Below, piece after piece: positions 49,119-58,629 of a stretch of DNA of 64,000 nucleotides (positions within the stretch are counted from its first letter, which is position 1; each line of letters begins with the position of its first letter). Source of the stretch: Cenococcum geophilum 1.58 (lineage: Eukaryota; Ascomycota; Dothideomycetes; Gloniales; Gloniaceae). The notes under the pieces were generated by a model. That model was not told where the DNA came from and did no database searches. It worked only from the letters and a program-made list of their open reading frames with translations. The stretch covers positions 434,001 through 498,000 of the forward strand of contig KV748212.1 in assembly GCA_001692895.1 (NCBI GenBank), given 5' to 3'. The position numbers and the translations under genes are program-made.

Positions 49119-50568
49119 CACTACATAACTATTTATAATTTACTACTACTAGCTCTCTATTACTTATTACTATAATTAGGCTAATATCTATATATCGCCT
49201 TTTTTTATAAAAGTAGCTAGATTTAATTAACCTATAGCTTTACCTACAAGCATATTAAAATATTAGATACTTAGTTTAACTTTAATAATATTCTTAACGA
49301 GTTTCTTAAATTTACTCCTTAGCCTTAAGCTAAACTTTAGTATAATATAAAGTAATACTAGCCGTTAGAAAAGGTATTCTTTAAGAAAGATTAGATAGAC
49401 CCTTATCTATAAAGCCATCCTGCCCTCTTATTTAAGCAACTTAATTATTACTATTTATTAATAAGTTTCTTTATGCCTATCCTTTATATACATCCCTCTC
49501 TTTTAACTACTACGCTCTCTTTATATCTTAAGGATTATATAGCCCTACTAAAAGGTAGACTTTTATAAAGAACCCTTTATAAGTAAGCCGTTACTTAGTA
49601 TATTTATTACTAAAAGTAGTAACTCTTTCTCTTTCTTCTCTTTAACTTTATAATAAATATATAAAGCAACTACAAGTAAGGCTTATTTAAGGAATATTTA
49701 ACACTAAAATAGGCGGCACTCTTTAAGACTAAAAAGCCATCTATTACACTCTTACCTTACCTTATTACTATAGAATTTTTTTAAAAGCTGGTCTTAATTC
49801 CTTTATTTTAATAACTACTCTTATAAGGAATAACTTTATATAAGGTCTTCTTCCTTTTATATTTATTACTAGTAACTATCTCTTATAAGTTTTATATATT
49901 TTTTATACTCTATAATTTTCAAATTTCCTTTTAAGTTAAGAAAAGGGCTACTGTACTTAAGAGACCTTAGTTAAGTATATTAGAAGTTAATATTAAGCAT
50001 TATATAATTCTTATTTACTGTTTTGTAATTTTAATGTTAATAATATTATAGAAAAGGTTTTAGTAAGGAAAATCTAACTAATTAGATAACTTTAATCACT
50101 GGTTAAAGTTCCTTAATATCTTAAGATTTATTATAATAATCCTTTTTAATTTACCTTTTTAGTAAATACTATAAGATCTTTATTTTAATTTCCTATTATA
50201 CTATCTATACGCCCATTTACCTTTTTTTACGTTAAAAAGGCACTATTATTACTCTTCTCTTAAATTGCTATCTATACGCCCATTATATATACGGAATTCT
50301 ACTATAAAAATACCTAGAATAATAGAACTCCGCTTAAAAGGAAAGCTGCTACCTCTACCTCCTACTATCCAATTAATAGCCCTTGTATACTAAAAAAAGA
50401 CGTAAATAATAAAAGTTATACTTAGAGCTACCTAAGGCCACCCTATTAATTAGCGCATAAATATCTATTATAGTTTAACGCAGGTTTTTTTTTTTTTTTT
50501 TTTTTTTACCTAGGAGCATAATATAGTTAAAGCTGTAAAAAATATAATGATTAAGATTAAGAAGGATA
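49119..50568 (+). other. Unassigned RIP-degraded coding remnant, left part
   Basis: The plus strand gives a long protein-like reading from about 49210 to 50460 with only TAA/TAG stops. It is rich in Leu, Phe, Tyr and Lys (FNFDNILNEFLKFTP near 49278). I do not recognise it. A 23-nt T run lies at 50485-50507. The sequence appears to continue after the piggyBac-like insertion at 52824. It may be another transposon or a duplicated host gene. Confidence 0.4.
50485..50507. repeat. 23-nt T homopolymer
   Basis: A pure T run sits between CGCAGG and ACCTAGG. It could be the poly(A) tail of a minus-strand retroposed sequence or simple slippage. No target duplication was found around it. Confidence 0.8.
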
Positions 50569-52823
50569 TCCCTTAACCCGTTGATTCTGGCGCAACGTTA
50601 TCGATAAGGATTAGCCAATAGGAGGCCCTCATTCGAACCTTCGTGATGAGAACTACAGCAACCGTGAGGTTATTTAAAATGCTTATAGATAGCTATCTAG
50701 ACCTAGTCCTTGGAGTTAAGCTTTATAAGATGCTTATTTTAATACTACGCACGTGTGCAGAACGGAATCCTACATATAAAACAGCCCCAATTCGTCCTTA
50801 ATGGCCTCTTACGGCGTTTCTAACCTCTACTATCCTCCCTTAACTTTATTATAGTGTTAATAGATAGATCTGCTAGTAGTTTACAAGCGCCTTGGTGTAG
50901 TATAGCTGTTATACGCCTTACTTCTAAGTAAGCCGAGCAGTAGGGTTGTTTCTGCTATAGCTTAATATGCTAATGTTCCTTAACCGGCCGCTATACTATA
51001 TCCATTATCCCTTTTTTTTTTTACTACTAATTTGCTTGCAAGGTTAAATTAAGGCATAGAGGAGAGCATCTCTAAGGTCGCAACAGAACTGTAGATGGGT
51101 GTCTTTCCGTAGGGTTTGCTCGCCTAAGGGCGGCCTATAGGAAGAGAGCTAATAGCTATTACCTATAATTATATCTAATAGGAAACTGAATAGTAGCTTC
51201 TAGGTCTTCCTATGAACTCTCTTAGTATTATAATAGCTCCTAAGCTAGTCTGTAATGTTGACGCCGCATATCTATAGGTTATATTTATTAATAAACTCTA
51301 GGATCTCTAGCTATTTCCTAGGGCTATCCCTAAATATCTTAACGGTCTAGGCGTAGCCTAACGCTATTATAGAGGGTCGCTTTTAATATTTGGTAATATA
51401 GTCCTAACCTAGCGATGTATAACGTTAGCGTGGCAAAGATATAGTGTTAAGGAAGTCGCTTACTATTATAAACTATAGATATAAAAAGAATAACTATAGC
51501 GTCCTTCTAGGCGAACTCCATTACCTTATAACTCTTAGATAACTCTCTATAGAGCGTACCCTAAGAAATCTGCTTATTATAAAGCAATTTAAGGTCTATA
51601 AGTAATGCTAAGAAGCGCTTAGTAGGTATACTCTTTTTACGCTTTATCTAGCCTTATATATTCTCTTTAACAGCCTCCTTAATATCTATAGGCTTATCTC
51701 CTATTTCCTCTTACTTTATATATGTTGTTCTAACCGTTCTAGCTACCCTAATCCCTAAAGATTTTAGCTATTTAAATAGCTTAACGCTACTAAAGAGATT
51801 ATTTAGCCAAACTATGTGCTTACCCGGTGGATATAGGCGCTTATTAGTGTTAGGATGGTGCTATATAAGGAGGTTAAGGACAACAGCTTAAGTCTTTATA
51901 AAGCCCTTATTAAGGAAGGATTTATTAAGATCTACTAGCCCCTTCTTATTGCCTTTAGTATGCTATAGCTAATCTAAAATATAGCCCTAATTAGCTAGGA
52001 CCTAAATCTTAAAGCCTTTAGGCATGGGCTTTAACGGTATGTTAATAATCTCGGGTACTCTACCCATAAAGCGCTAGATAGTTTTGTTAACAGCTAGGTA
52101 AGGCCCTAGGGTCTAGTAGGTACAATAGAGTACTTAAAAATGCTTAGAGAGCTTATCTACGCGGTTAAATATCGACTGGAAACTATTAGGAGGCATAGGA
52201 CTACACCAAATATACTACTTAAGCTGCTCAAACTGATCCTTTAATATATAGTCGGTCACCTTATAGGCAGCGCCCTTCTTAATTAAACCCTAATAGTCCT
52301 TAACTTAAGGCTCTATTGTTATTCCTATATAAATTATTACCCTAAAGTATACATATAACTCTTACTTAGATATTAGAAACCACTTCCTAGGCCTACCCTT
52401 TAGGGCTTTATCTTATGGTATTAGATGCGCCACTATATACTCATTTATCCAAACCACCATCTTATCTATTATTTTATTGGTGTAGAACAGCTTAAAGATA
52501 GCTAGGGGGTTATACTAGTTAAGACTAGGAGGTATAGAGGGCTTACCGCGGTTCTAATAGTTGTTAATTTGAAAGGGAGTAAAGGTAGGTAGAACCTATA
52601 GCTCTGGCGGTAGCTTCTTTAAGGTTTTAGTACGAGGATCCTTCTATTTCACATAGTTAATGTTATTAGATATTCTGGGCATTTTCTAGTATTAATTTAG
52701 GTGTAAATTGCTAGCTAATTTAATTGTTTATATGCTCTGTGATGCCTCAGAGTACAGCTCAGCACGGTGTTCCTGCACGGGCCTGAAGCTGGCCTCAGCG
52801 TTGCGCCTCAACGGGCTAAGGGA
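50569..52823 (-). mobile_element. piggyBac-like DNA transposon (RIP-degraded)
   Basis: Terminal inverted repeats are TCCCTTAACCCGTTGA at the left and its imperfect inverse TCAACGGGCTAAGGGA at the right, with subterminal GGCGCAACG on both sides. If TTAA (50573-50576) and CTAA (52816-52819) are the target duplication, as expected for piggyBac, the element is 50577-52815 (2239 bp). If the whole repeat belongs to the element, it is 50569-52823 with TA on each side. The minus strand encodes a transposase remnant. The ends are GC-rich and less mutated than the coding part. Confidence 0.8.
51100..52682 (-). pseudogene. piggyBac-family transposase (DDE_Tnp_1_7 type) remnant
   Basis: The likely start is ATG at 52682 reading MPRISNNINYVK. 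The frame then gives blocks characteristic of fungal DDE_Tnp_1_7 transposases: ELYVYFRVIIYIGI near 52340, FNRVDKLSKHF near 52150, a GPYLAVNKTI-RFMGR block near 52080 where the expected first catalytic Asp-Glu is Asn-Lys, QVLAN-GYILD, and VWLNNLF near 51820 where a second Asp is Asn. These are G-to-A changes on the coding strand. Stops lie at Gln/Trp codons. The protein would cut and paste the element between the inverted repeats. The 3' end of the frame is not fixed. Confidence 0.82.
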
Positions 52824-53004
52824 TAGAGCTTAAGGAAAACTTAGAAAGTAAAGAGTTGGAAAATACATTTATAGATATTAGAAAGCTCTCTAAGATTACC
52901 TATAAGGTTATTAAGATTAAGGCAGTGCAGAATATAATTAAGAAAAAATAGGGAGAGGAGCTTTTAGAAGGTCCCTATAAGCTCTTCTATATATACTATA
53001 TATT
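52824..53004 (+). other. Unassigned coding remnant, middle part
   Basis: This short stretch between the piggyBac-like element and the retroposon reads as Lys/Glu-rich protein (RKLSKITYKVIKIKAVQNI near 52890). It seems to bridge 50508-50568 and 54213 onward. No family recognised. Confidence 0.35.
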
Positions 53005-53130
53005 AAAGTGCATCCCTGTCCGTCGCCTCCCCTTTGCTCCTCCGTCCGTCGTCGCAAGGGCGCCGCCGGTTGTATACCCCCTAAAGACACGTCACCACGA
53101 CGCTAGCCACCACAACCAACGATTCCACCA

Positions 53131-53410
53131 CAACCAGTCTGCCACAGAGCAGACGACCTCCTCTACAACCAGTCTGCCGCAGGGCAGACGACCTCCACTA
53201 CAACCAGTCTGCCGCAGGGCAGACGACCTCCTCTACAACTAGTCTGCTGCAGGGCAGACGACCTCCACTACAACCAGTCTGCCGCAGGGCAGACGACCTC
53301 CTCTACAACTAGTCTGCCGTAGGGCAGACGACCCCCACTATAACTAGTCTGCTGCAGGGCAGACGACCTCCTCTATAACCAGTCTGCTGCAGAGCAGATA
53401 ACCTCTACTG
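53131..53410 (+). repeat. 35-bp minisatellite of hairpin units, about 8 copies
   Basis: Unit starts CAACCAGTCT or variants recur at 53131, 53166, 53201, 53236 and on to about 53376, a 35-bp period. Each unit holds GTCTGCC-GCAG-GGCAGAC, a 7-bp perfect inverted repeat with a 4-nt loop. Units alternate CTCCTCTA and CTCCACTA spacers, suggesting a 70-bp higher-order unit. Not a CRISPR array: the units are contiguous without unique spacers. Confidence 0.9.
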
Positions 53411-53455
53411 CAACCGGTCCACGGCTGTCGCGCTATAGGCAATCAAACTATAGAG

Positions 53456-53520
53456 GACCGCAGGCGTACCGCAGGCGCACCGCAGGCGTACCGCAGGCGC
53501 ACCGCAGGCGTACCGTAGAC
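53456..53520 (+). repeat. 11-bp minisatellite
   Basis: ACCGCAGGCGT and ACCGCAGGCGC alternate about five to six times, ending ACCGTAGACG. It lies 50 bp after the 35-bp array within the same retroposon. Confidence 0.88.
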
Positions 53521-54212
53521 GATGCACTGCTAGGGTAGCTGTAGGGGATAGGGGAAGGGGGCCGGCCCGTGTTACCATTAGCACGTTAAATATAAGGTGT
53601 ATGGGGGAATTGGTATTTATACCCCATATAAGACAACCTTGTGAAAATTTTTCCTACTAGGGTGGGTTTTATGTAGCAAGGTTCGCCCTTATAAAATACC
53701 TGTTTCCTAAAACATAAAACTAGGATTAATAGCCTACTTATAGGGAGAGTAGCTATTAATTACTAATTCCCTACCTACTCTTAAGCAAGGAGAAGAATAG
53801 GTTACATTACTAAAAAAAAGTTGTATAGGAATAACTGGTAGTTGTCTCCAAGCTGGCAAACTATATAGAGCCCTTTGTTTTTATATGCAAATGTTACTAA
53901 ATCTATCTTTTAGAGCGCTTTTTCTACTCTAGGAATAGCAGAATACGGCAGAAATAGATAAAAGAGCCAGGATTTTCTTTTAATTTTCTTAGTATAAACT
54001 AGACCATAGTAAGCAAAACACCAGGACAAAACTCCCCTAGCATTTAAAACGGGCCAGAGTGCCCACTTAGTTACTAGTATATGTTAAGCTGCCTAGGAAG
54101 GATTCATGTATATAGGACTATAGCGCCATAGCCTAGAGGCTGCATGCGTAGTATTGTACGTAGTATAATACAACGGACATAAAAATAAAAAAATTAAAAA
54201 AAGTGCATCCCT

Positions 54213-54588
54213 ATTTTTATTAATTAGGCAAAAAAGTTAGATCTCTAAAAAGGATATATTAAAAATAATTAATAATATAATACTAAGCCGCCTAGAACTC
54301 TTAAAGGCTAAAATCTTAAGGACCCTATACCTAATACCCATAGACTTTCTTACCGCCTATAAATTGGGATTAGTAGTTAATAAGGAGTTAATTAAAAAAT
54401 AGAAGCTTATTTATTATCTAAGCTAGGGCTATAAGCTTTTAGTACTAGCCTTAATTACTAAAACTAAAGAGAAATCTGCACTAAAGATAGTTACTTTAGC
54501 ACCTCTACTATTACCTTTTAAGGAGGTTAAAGGCTTAAACGCAAGAATACTGCGTAGCTTATTTCTATTTAGAGGTAAGATACCTAAA
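54213..54588 (+). other. Unassigned coding remnant, continued (a)
   Basis: The plus strand gives a smooth protein-like reading with few stops: KAKILRTLYLIPIDFLTAYK near 54310 and LNARILRSLFLFRGKIPKC up to the solo LTR. After the LTR the same reading goes on at 54844 (KSKSNKFLSLEDNLIASFL). I do not recognise the family. Confidence 0.45.
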
Positions 54589-54838
54589 TGTCACGGAAGT
54601 GGGTACGAGCTGGAATACAATGTACTAAACGGGGTAGTAATTGAAGAAGGCTACGTACGCGTAACTATGCGTGGTTGATACAAAGACATTTGGATGAAGA
54701 AGAAGAGTCTTTGTGTGCCAGGTACGGGTATAAATAGGAGTTGTAGGGGTACGTGCGTAGGTGTCTCGGGACGAACGTAAGCACGGGTCAAGAACGTCAA
54801 AGCGCGCAGGGACGTGAGAACGGGTAAGTCCCGTGACA
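54589..54838. mobile_element. Solo LTR, nearly unmutated
   Basis: This 250-bp insert, TGTCACGGAAGTGGG...AAGTCCCGTGACA, has perfect 8-bp inverted ends and a 5-bp duplication CTAAA (54584-54588 and 54839-54843). It contains CTATAAATAG-like GGTATAAATAGGAG near 54727, a plausible TATA box. It is GC-richer than its host and shows little RIP, so it is recent, or too short and too scarce to be detected by RIP. No partner element is present. Confidence 0.9.
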
Positions 54839-54843
54839 CTAAA

Positions 54844-56585
54844 GCATAAGGAAAAAAATCCAAATCTAATAAATTTTTATCTTTAGAGGATAACCTTATT
54901 GCTAGCTTCTTATAGAAATATAGGGCCAGAAAGGCTTCTAAGAAATCCCTAAAAAAAGTTAAAGATAAAACCTATAGAACCTCTAGCTTCTAGTAGAGCT
55001 AATAGGCAAAAGGGAAAAGTAGTAATAATTATTAGGAAAGTATGGCCAAAGCGGAAAATAAAATACTTATATTATTCTAAAACGCCAGCTTAATTAATTA
55101 AGGCCCTTAATTCTAAGAAAGAGCTAGAAAATGGTATCTTTTCGATTTTATACTAATTTATTATAGCCTAGCAGGGAAAATAGAATAGAAGTCCGCGCGT
55201 TATACCAGATATATCCCTAGAAAATAGTAAGGTTATTAGGATTAGATACTAGCATTTCTTTTACTAATTTATATTTATAAATCTACTTAATCTCTAAGAA
55301 CTATAATACTATTAATATTTTCCGAATGGCTAAAAGCTCCTATTTCTAGTTTAAGAAGAATAGTTGCCTAAAGTATGTAAACAATAACCTTAGAATTTAC
55401 ACTTATTCTGCTATATAGCCTAGTAATTATCTAATAGACTGCGTAGGATTAAGAAAGCTTATATTAGGCTTAAGAGGAACTTAAATAGGACTTACTTGGA
55501 ATCCACTATACCAATTTATTTAAATAGTAGGAAGATATTAGAATTCTAGGCATTTTTAAGGAAGAGTTTAATATATATACGCGCACTATTTATAAAAGAC
55601 TACTAGGGAAGAGAAAGATAGTATCCTCTAGACTATATATTATTCCTTACTATAATAGATAGTTTATATAGATCTAAAGCACTATAGACATACTATGGCT
55701 TTACGCGCTAATAATACTACTCGTTTTATTATATATCCAAACTATATGCTCTAGCTACTTAATAGCCATCTTCTTAAAAAACGGAACTTAGAAATTAATC
55801 TTCTTTAGGTATATAAAGGAGGGCTAAATTTTAGAGATAGCTAGCTTTATTCTTATATTTCCTTAATTAAGGAGGGGAGTTGGTCCCATATAGAACTCCT
55901 ACCTAGAATATATTAGTATATACCAAAATAGATAAATTTACTTTAAGAGTGTAGAGAACTTAATAGTAGGGGGTATATTAAAAATATAGAGATGGCCTAG
56001 ACTAAGGCTAATACTAAAAAGTCCGAGCTTAACTAAATACCTATTACGCTAAAAACTGGAGAAGTACAGCTTATAAAAGCTACTGTTATATAAGGAGCAT
56101 CTTAAGTAATATTAAGCCGCTTAATTATTACTCTAAACTTAATTGCAATCCTACTAAATATTAGGAAATTAAAAATCCCTAGGCTTAAGAGCCAGTAGGA
56201 GGTTATATAGATAAATCTAACTAGTTTTCCCCTAGTATTAACTCCTACTAGCAAACCTATTATTAATATTCCTCTATATAAATTCCCGGCCTATATATAA
56301 CTGTAGGCAAAGAGTACCCTTTTAAATGCTTTAGTCAGAAGACTTTTATAGAATAATTCTTAAGTAAGGGCAGAATAGTAGATAATTTTAAATCCTACTT
56401 TAAATAATAAATATAAAGCATTTTAGGAAAGATATAGAGTGCGTATTATAGAGGCTATTTAAAATAGCTTTAAGAAGCTAGAGGAATTTAAGCGAGAAGT
56501 ATTTAGAGTAAAGTCTTACTTTTTAATAGAAGAATAAGGATATAGGCGTCCTATAAATAACTTAAAATACCCTAAAGACCTAACG
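54844..56585 (+). other. Unassigned coding remnant, continued (b)
   Basis: This long degenerate coding-like region is basic in its first part (KYRARKASKKSLKKVKDK near 54920), then hydrophobic and aromatic. Blocks such as RRGVGPI near 55875 and SFKKLEEFKREVFRVKSYF near 56468 read cleanly. It ends with PINNLKYPKDL just before the MITE-like end at 56586. TAA/TAG stops are frequent. It may be a large single-ORF transposon or a duplicated host gene. I cannot assign a family. Confidence 0.45.
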
Positions 56586-56685
56586 TTAGGAAAAAATTTA
56601 CAAGCATTTTTGCAGCATTTGGCAGCATTTGGCGGCTAAATGCGCATTCCGCGCACTATAACGTGTAGCGTATGGTATTAACTAA

Positions 56686-56900
56686 GGTGCGGCATACTGC
56701 CGTATTTAATAATGCGGTGCAGTATACTGCCATATTTAATAATGCGGTGCAGCATACTGCCGTATTTAATAATACGGTGCAGCTAATTGCGCATTTTATA
56801 CTTAATGCGCAATTAATATATAATGCCCTCCTCGCGTATTCTGTACATAATGCCCTTCTCGCACATTCTATATATAATGCCCTCGCGCATTCTATATATC
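56686..56900 (+). repeat. 30-bp and 27-bp minisatellites
   Basis: GGTGCGGCATACTGCCGTAT-type 30-bp units start at 56686, 56716, 56746 and, degenerate, 56776. They are followed by about three 27-bp units TAATGCCCTCCTCGCGTATT and variants to 56900. The first unit contains GCGGCATACTGCCGT, itself nearly palindromic. Confidence 0.85.
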
Positions 56901-57004
56901 TTACTTACTTTAAGCAATAAATAAGTATTGCTCTTCCTACGCAGTTAGTGCAAAATAAATTATATTATTTTAGATAATTTAATATAATATAGCGACGGTT
57001 CTCT

Positions 57005-57152
57005 TCTACCTGCCTACCTACCGACCTACCTGCCTGCCTGCCTGTCTATCTGTCTATCTGTCTGTCTGTCTATACCTACCTATGCCTACCTATCTATAAC
57101 TACTGTCTGTGCCTACCTGTCTGTACCTACCTGTCTATGCCTACCTGTCTAT
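57005..57152 (+). repeat. Tetranucleotide microsatellite (CCTG/CCTA/CTGT)
   Basis: CCTACCTGCCTGCCTGTCTATCTG-type runs extend for about 150 bp, grading into CTACCTGTCTATGCCTACCT repeats. The pyrimidine bias on the plus strand is strong. Confidence 0.9.
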
Positions 57153-57177
57153 AATTTGGGGGAAGGGCCGGCCCGAT

Positions 57178-57408
57178 CAAAGGCTCTGCCTGATTCAATT
57201 GATCGATTGATTGTATTGATTCGAATCGTTCTCTACGGCCGTTCGCTGGCTGTATATTCAAACGGTGGTCGTCTGGGGTGCCTCCCTAGGAGGCCTTGAT
57301 TTGATTTGGCGACGGGCTAATATCAAAGCTCTGGTTCAATTCGATCGATCGATTGATTGAATCATTCGCGGCGTTCGCTGGCTGGTCGTTCGAACGGTGG
57401 TCGTCTGG
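57178..57408 (+). repeat. Diverged direct duplication of ~100-130 bp
   Basis: CAAAGGCTCTG...TTCAATTGATCGATTGATTG...TTCGCTGGCTG...CGGTGGTCGTCTGG at 57178-57275 recurs at about 57324-57408, with GATCGATCGATTGATTG, TTCGCTGGCTGG and CGGTGGTCGTCTGG. It is GC-richer than its surroundings. Confidence 0.75.
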
Positions 57409-57566
57409 TTCTGGCGACAGTCCTCTGCTGGCTGCCGTTCTAGTGCCTTCCTAGGTAGGGAGGATGTAAGGAAGGAAGAATGGGTAAAAAATAAGGTGGC
57501 TATATAGGGGTATACTTGGCAGAGGCACGTGTAGAGGCTATCGGGAATATAGCGGGGACCCGATGC

Positions 57567-57810
57567 GGAGCTTCGTGTAGAGCCTCCGTAAGCAGAGCTT
57601 CGCGCAGAGCCTTGTGCAGAGCCTCTGTACGCAGAGCTTTATGTAGAGCCTTGTGTAGAGCCTCGTGTAGAGCTTCGTGTAGAGCTTCGTGCAGAGCTTC
57701 GTGTAGAGCTTCGTGCAGAGCTTCGTGCAGAGCTTCGTGTAGAGCTTCGTGCAGAGCTTCGTGCAGAGCTTCGTGCAGAGCTTCGTGTAGAGCTTCGGGC
57801 AGAACTTCGT
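57567..57810 (+). repeat. 12-bp minisatellite AGAGCTTCGTGY
   Basis: About 20 units of AGAGCTTCGTGT/AGAGCTTCGTGC with some AGAGCCTCGTGT variants. Twelve is a multiple of three, so all frames stay open over the array. The 122-codon frame at 57516-57884 reads Cys-Arg-Ala-Ser repeats and is a by-product. Confidence 0.9.
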
Positions 57811-57836
57811 GTAGAACTTTATGCGGAGCCTCTATG

Positions 57837-58049
57837 TTAGGAAAAAATTTACTAGCATCTAATTTTACTTTTCTGCCATTTTAGCATTTTCTAGCATTTA
57901 GCAGCTAAATGCTAATACTTAATTATAAATGCGGCATTGGCGGCTAAATGCTAGTACTTAGCAATAAATGCCGCATTTAGCTGCTAAATGCTAGAAAATG
58001 CTAAAATGGCAGAAAAGTGGAATTAGATGCTGGTAAATTTTTTTCCTAA
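57837..58049. mobile_element. MITE with ~80-bp inverted repeats
   Basis: A 213-bp near-palindrome has left arm TTAGGAAAAAATTTACTAGC...TTTCTGCCATTTTAGCATTT and right arm its inverse ending AAATTTTTTTCCTAA. The arms contain the self-complementary GCATTTAGCAGCTAAATGC. Flanking TG/TA suggests a TA target but is not decisive. It is non-coding and mobilised, if at all, by a transposase elsewhere. Confidence 0.8.
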
Positions 58050-58149
58050 TAAAGTTTAGATCTAGAAAACAAGGGTATAACTTCTAGTACTCCCCTATTA
58101 ACTAAATATAGTTCTAAAGGCTATACTAAAGGCGAGGATAAGGCTATGA
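58050..58149 (+). other. Unassigned coding remnant, last part
   Basis: About 100 bp between two MITE ends. It reads LENKGITSSTPLLTKYSSK on the plus strand, a plausible continuation of 54844-56585. Confidence 0.35.
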
Positions 58150-58473
58150 CATTAGGAAATTTTTTATTAGCATTTCTAGCATTTAGTAGCATTTCTAGCA
58201 TTTAGCAGCTAAATGCGGCATTTATAATTAGGTATTAGCATTTAGCAGCTAAATACAGCACTTATAATTAAGTCTTAGTATTTAGCTACTAAGTACTAAC
58301 TATAAGATTACTAAGTATATATAAAAGTATAATTTTTATAAATTTAATGTTGTTAATAAAAATAATATATTTTATATTTTATATATCCTTTATTAATATT
58401 AGTAAGCATATATAAAAGTATAATTTTATAATTTTAATAATTTTAATAATTTTATATTTTACTTTATATTTTA
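58150..58473. other. MITE-related sequence and TA-rich flank
   Basis: It begins CATTAGGAAATTTTTTATTA and continues with GCATTTAGCAGCTAAATGC-type repeats to about 58300, so it is a rearranged or truncated relative of the 57837 MITE. From 58310 to 58473 it is simple TA-rich sequence with an imperfect duplication (TATATAAAAGTATAATTTT twice). No gene seen. Confidence 0.6.
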
Positions 58474-58629
58474 TATATACTTTATTATCCTCCAACGGCT
58501 AAGCAAAATTGAAAATAAATAAAAACCCCCCTTACCAGCGAACCGCACCTAGGCCGCCGTAGCTGCGCTTCTACAGTATAGGGAACTAACCCCCCTTAAG
58601 ATAACAACCGGGTATATAATCACAATATG

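Larger units (their letters stand above)
53018..54199 (+). mobile_element. Poly(A)-tailed retroposon carrying minisatellites
   Basis: A 1182-bp insert is flanked by a 13-bp duplication AAAGTGCATCCCT (53005-53017 and 54200-54212). It ends in an A-rich tail (ACATAAAAATAAAAAAATTA...), which shows an RNA intermediate. The first half is GC-rich and unmutated, with two minisatellites (53131-53410 and 53456-53520). The second half is ordinary sequence with no ORF I recognise. It may be a non-coding transcript or 5'-truncated element mobilised by a LINE. The poly(A) tail differs from the TTA tail of the resident LINE family, so a different machinery is likely. Confidence 0.72.
56586..57836. other. 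Minisatellite-rich GC island
   Basis: It starts with TTAGGAAAAAATTTACAAGC, the same end as the MITE at 57837, and has GCATTTGGCAGCATTTGGCGG repeats to 56640. It then holds a 30-bp array, a 27-bp array, a tetranucleotide array, two diverged ~130-bp direct repeats, and a 12-bp array. It could be one large non-autonomous element ending at 58049. It carries no credible gene; the open frames at 56672-56920 and 57516-57884 are translated repeats. Confidence 0.55.

Noticed and set aside
50633..50700. tRNA-like TTCGAACC motif near the piggyBac end
   Set aside because: The motif alone is present. No acceptor stem, anticodon arm or tRNA spacing can be drawn around it.
53131..53410. CRISPR array
   Set aside because: 35-bp units are directly contiguous with no unique spacers, and the setting is a fungal retroposon.
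56672..56920. 82-codon frame with HTAVFNNAVQ repeats
   Set aside because: It is a translation of 30-bp and 27-bp minisatellite units inside the repeat island.
57516..57884. 122-codon frame with Cys-Arg-Ala-Ser repeats as a secreted or antimicrobial peptide gene
   Set aside because: It is a 12-bp minisatellite, open in several frames on both strands, with no promoter or conserved flank. The repeat explains the frame.
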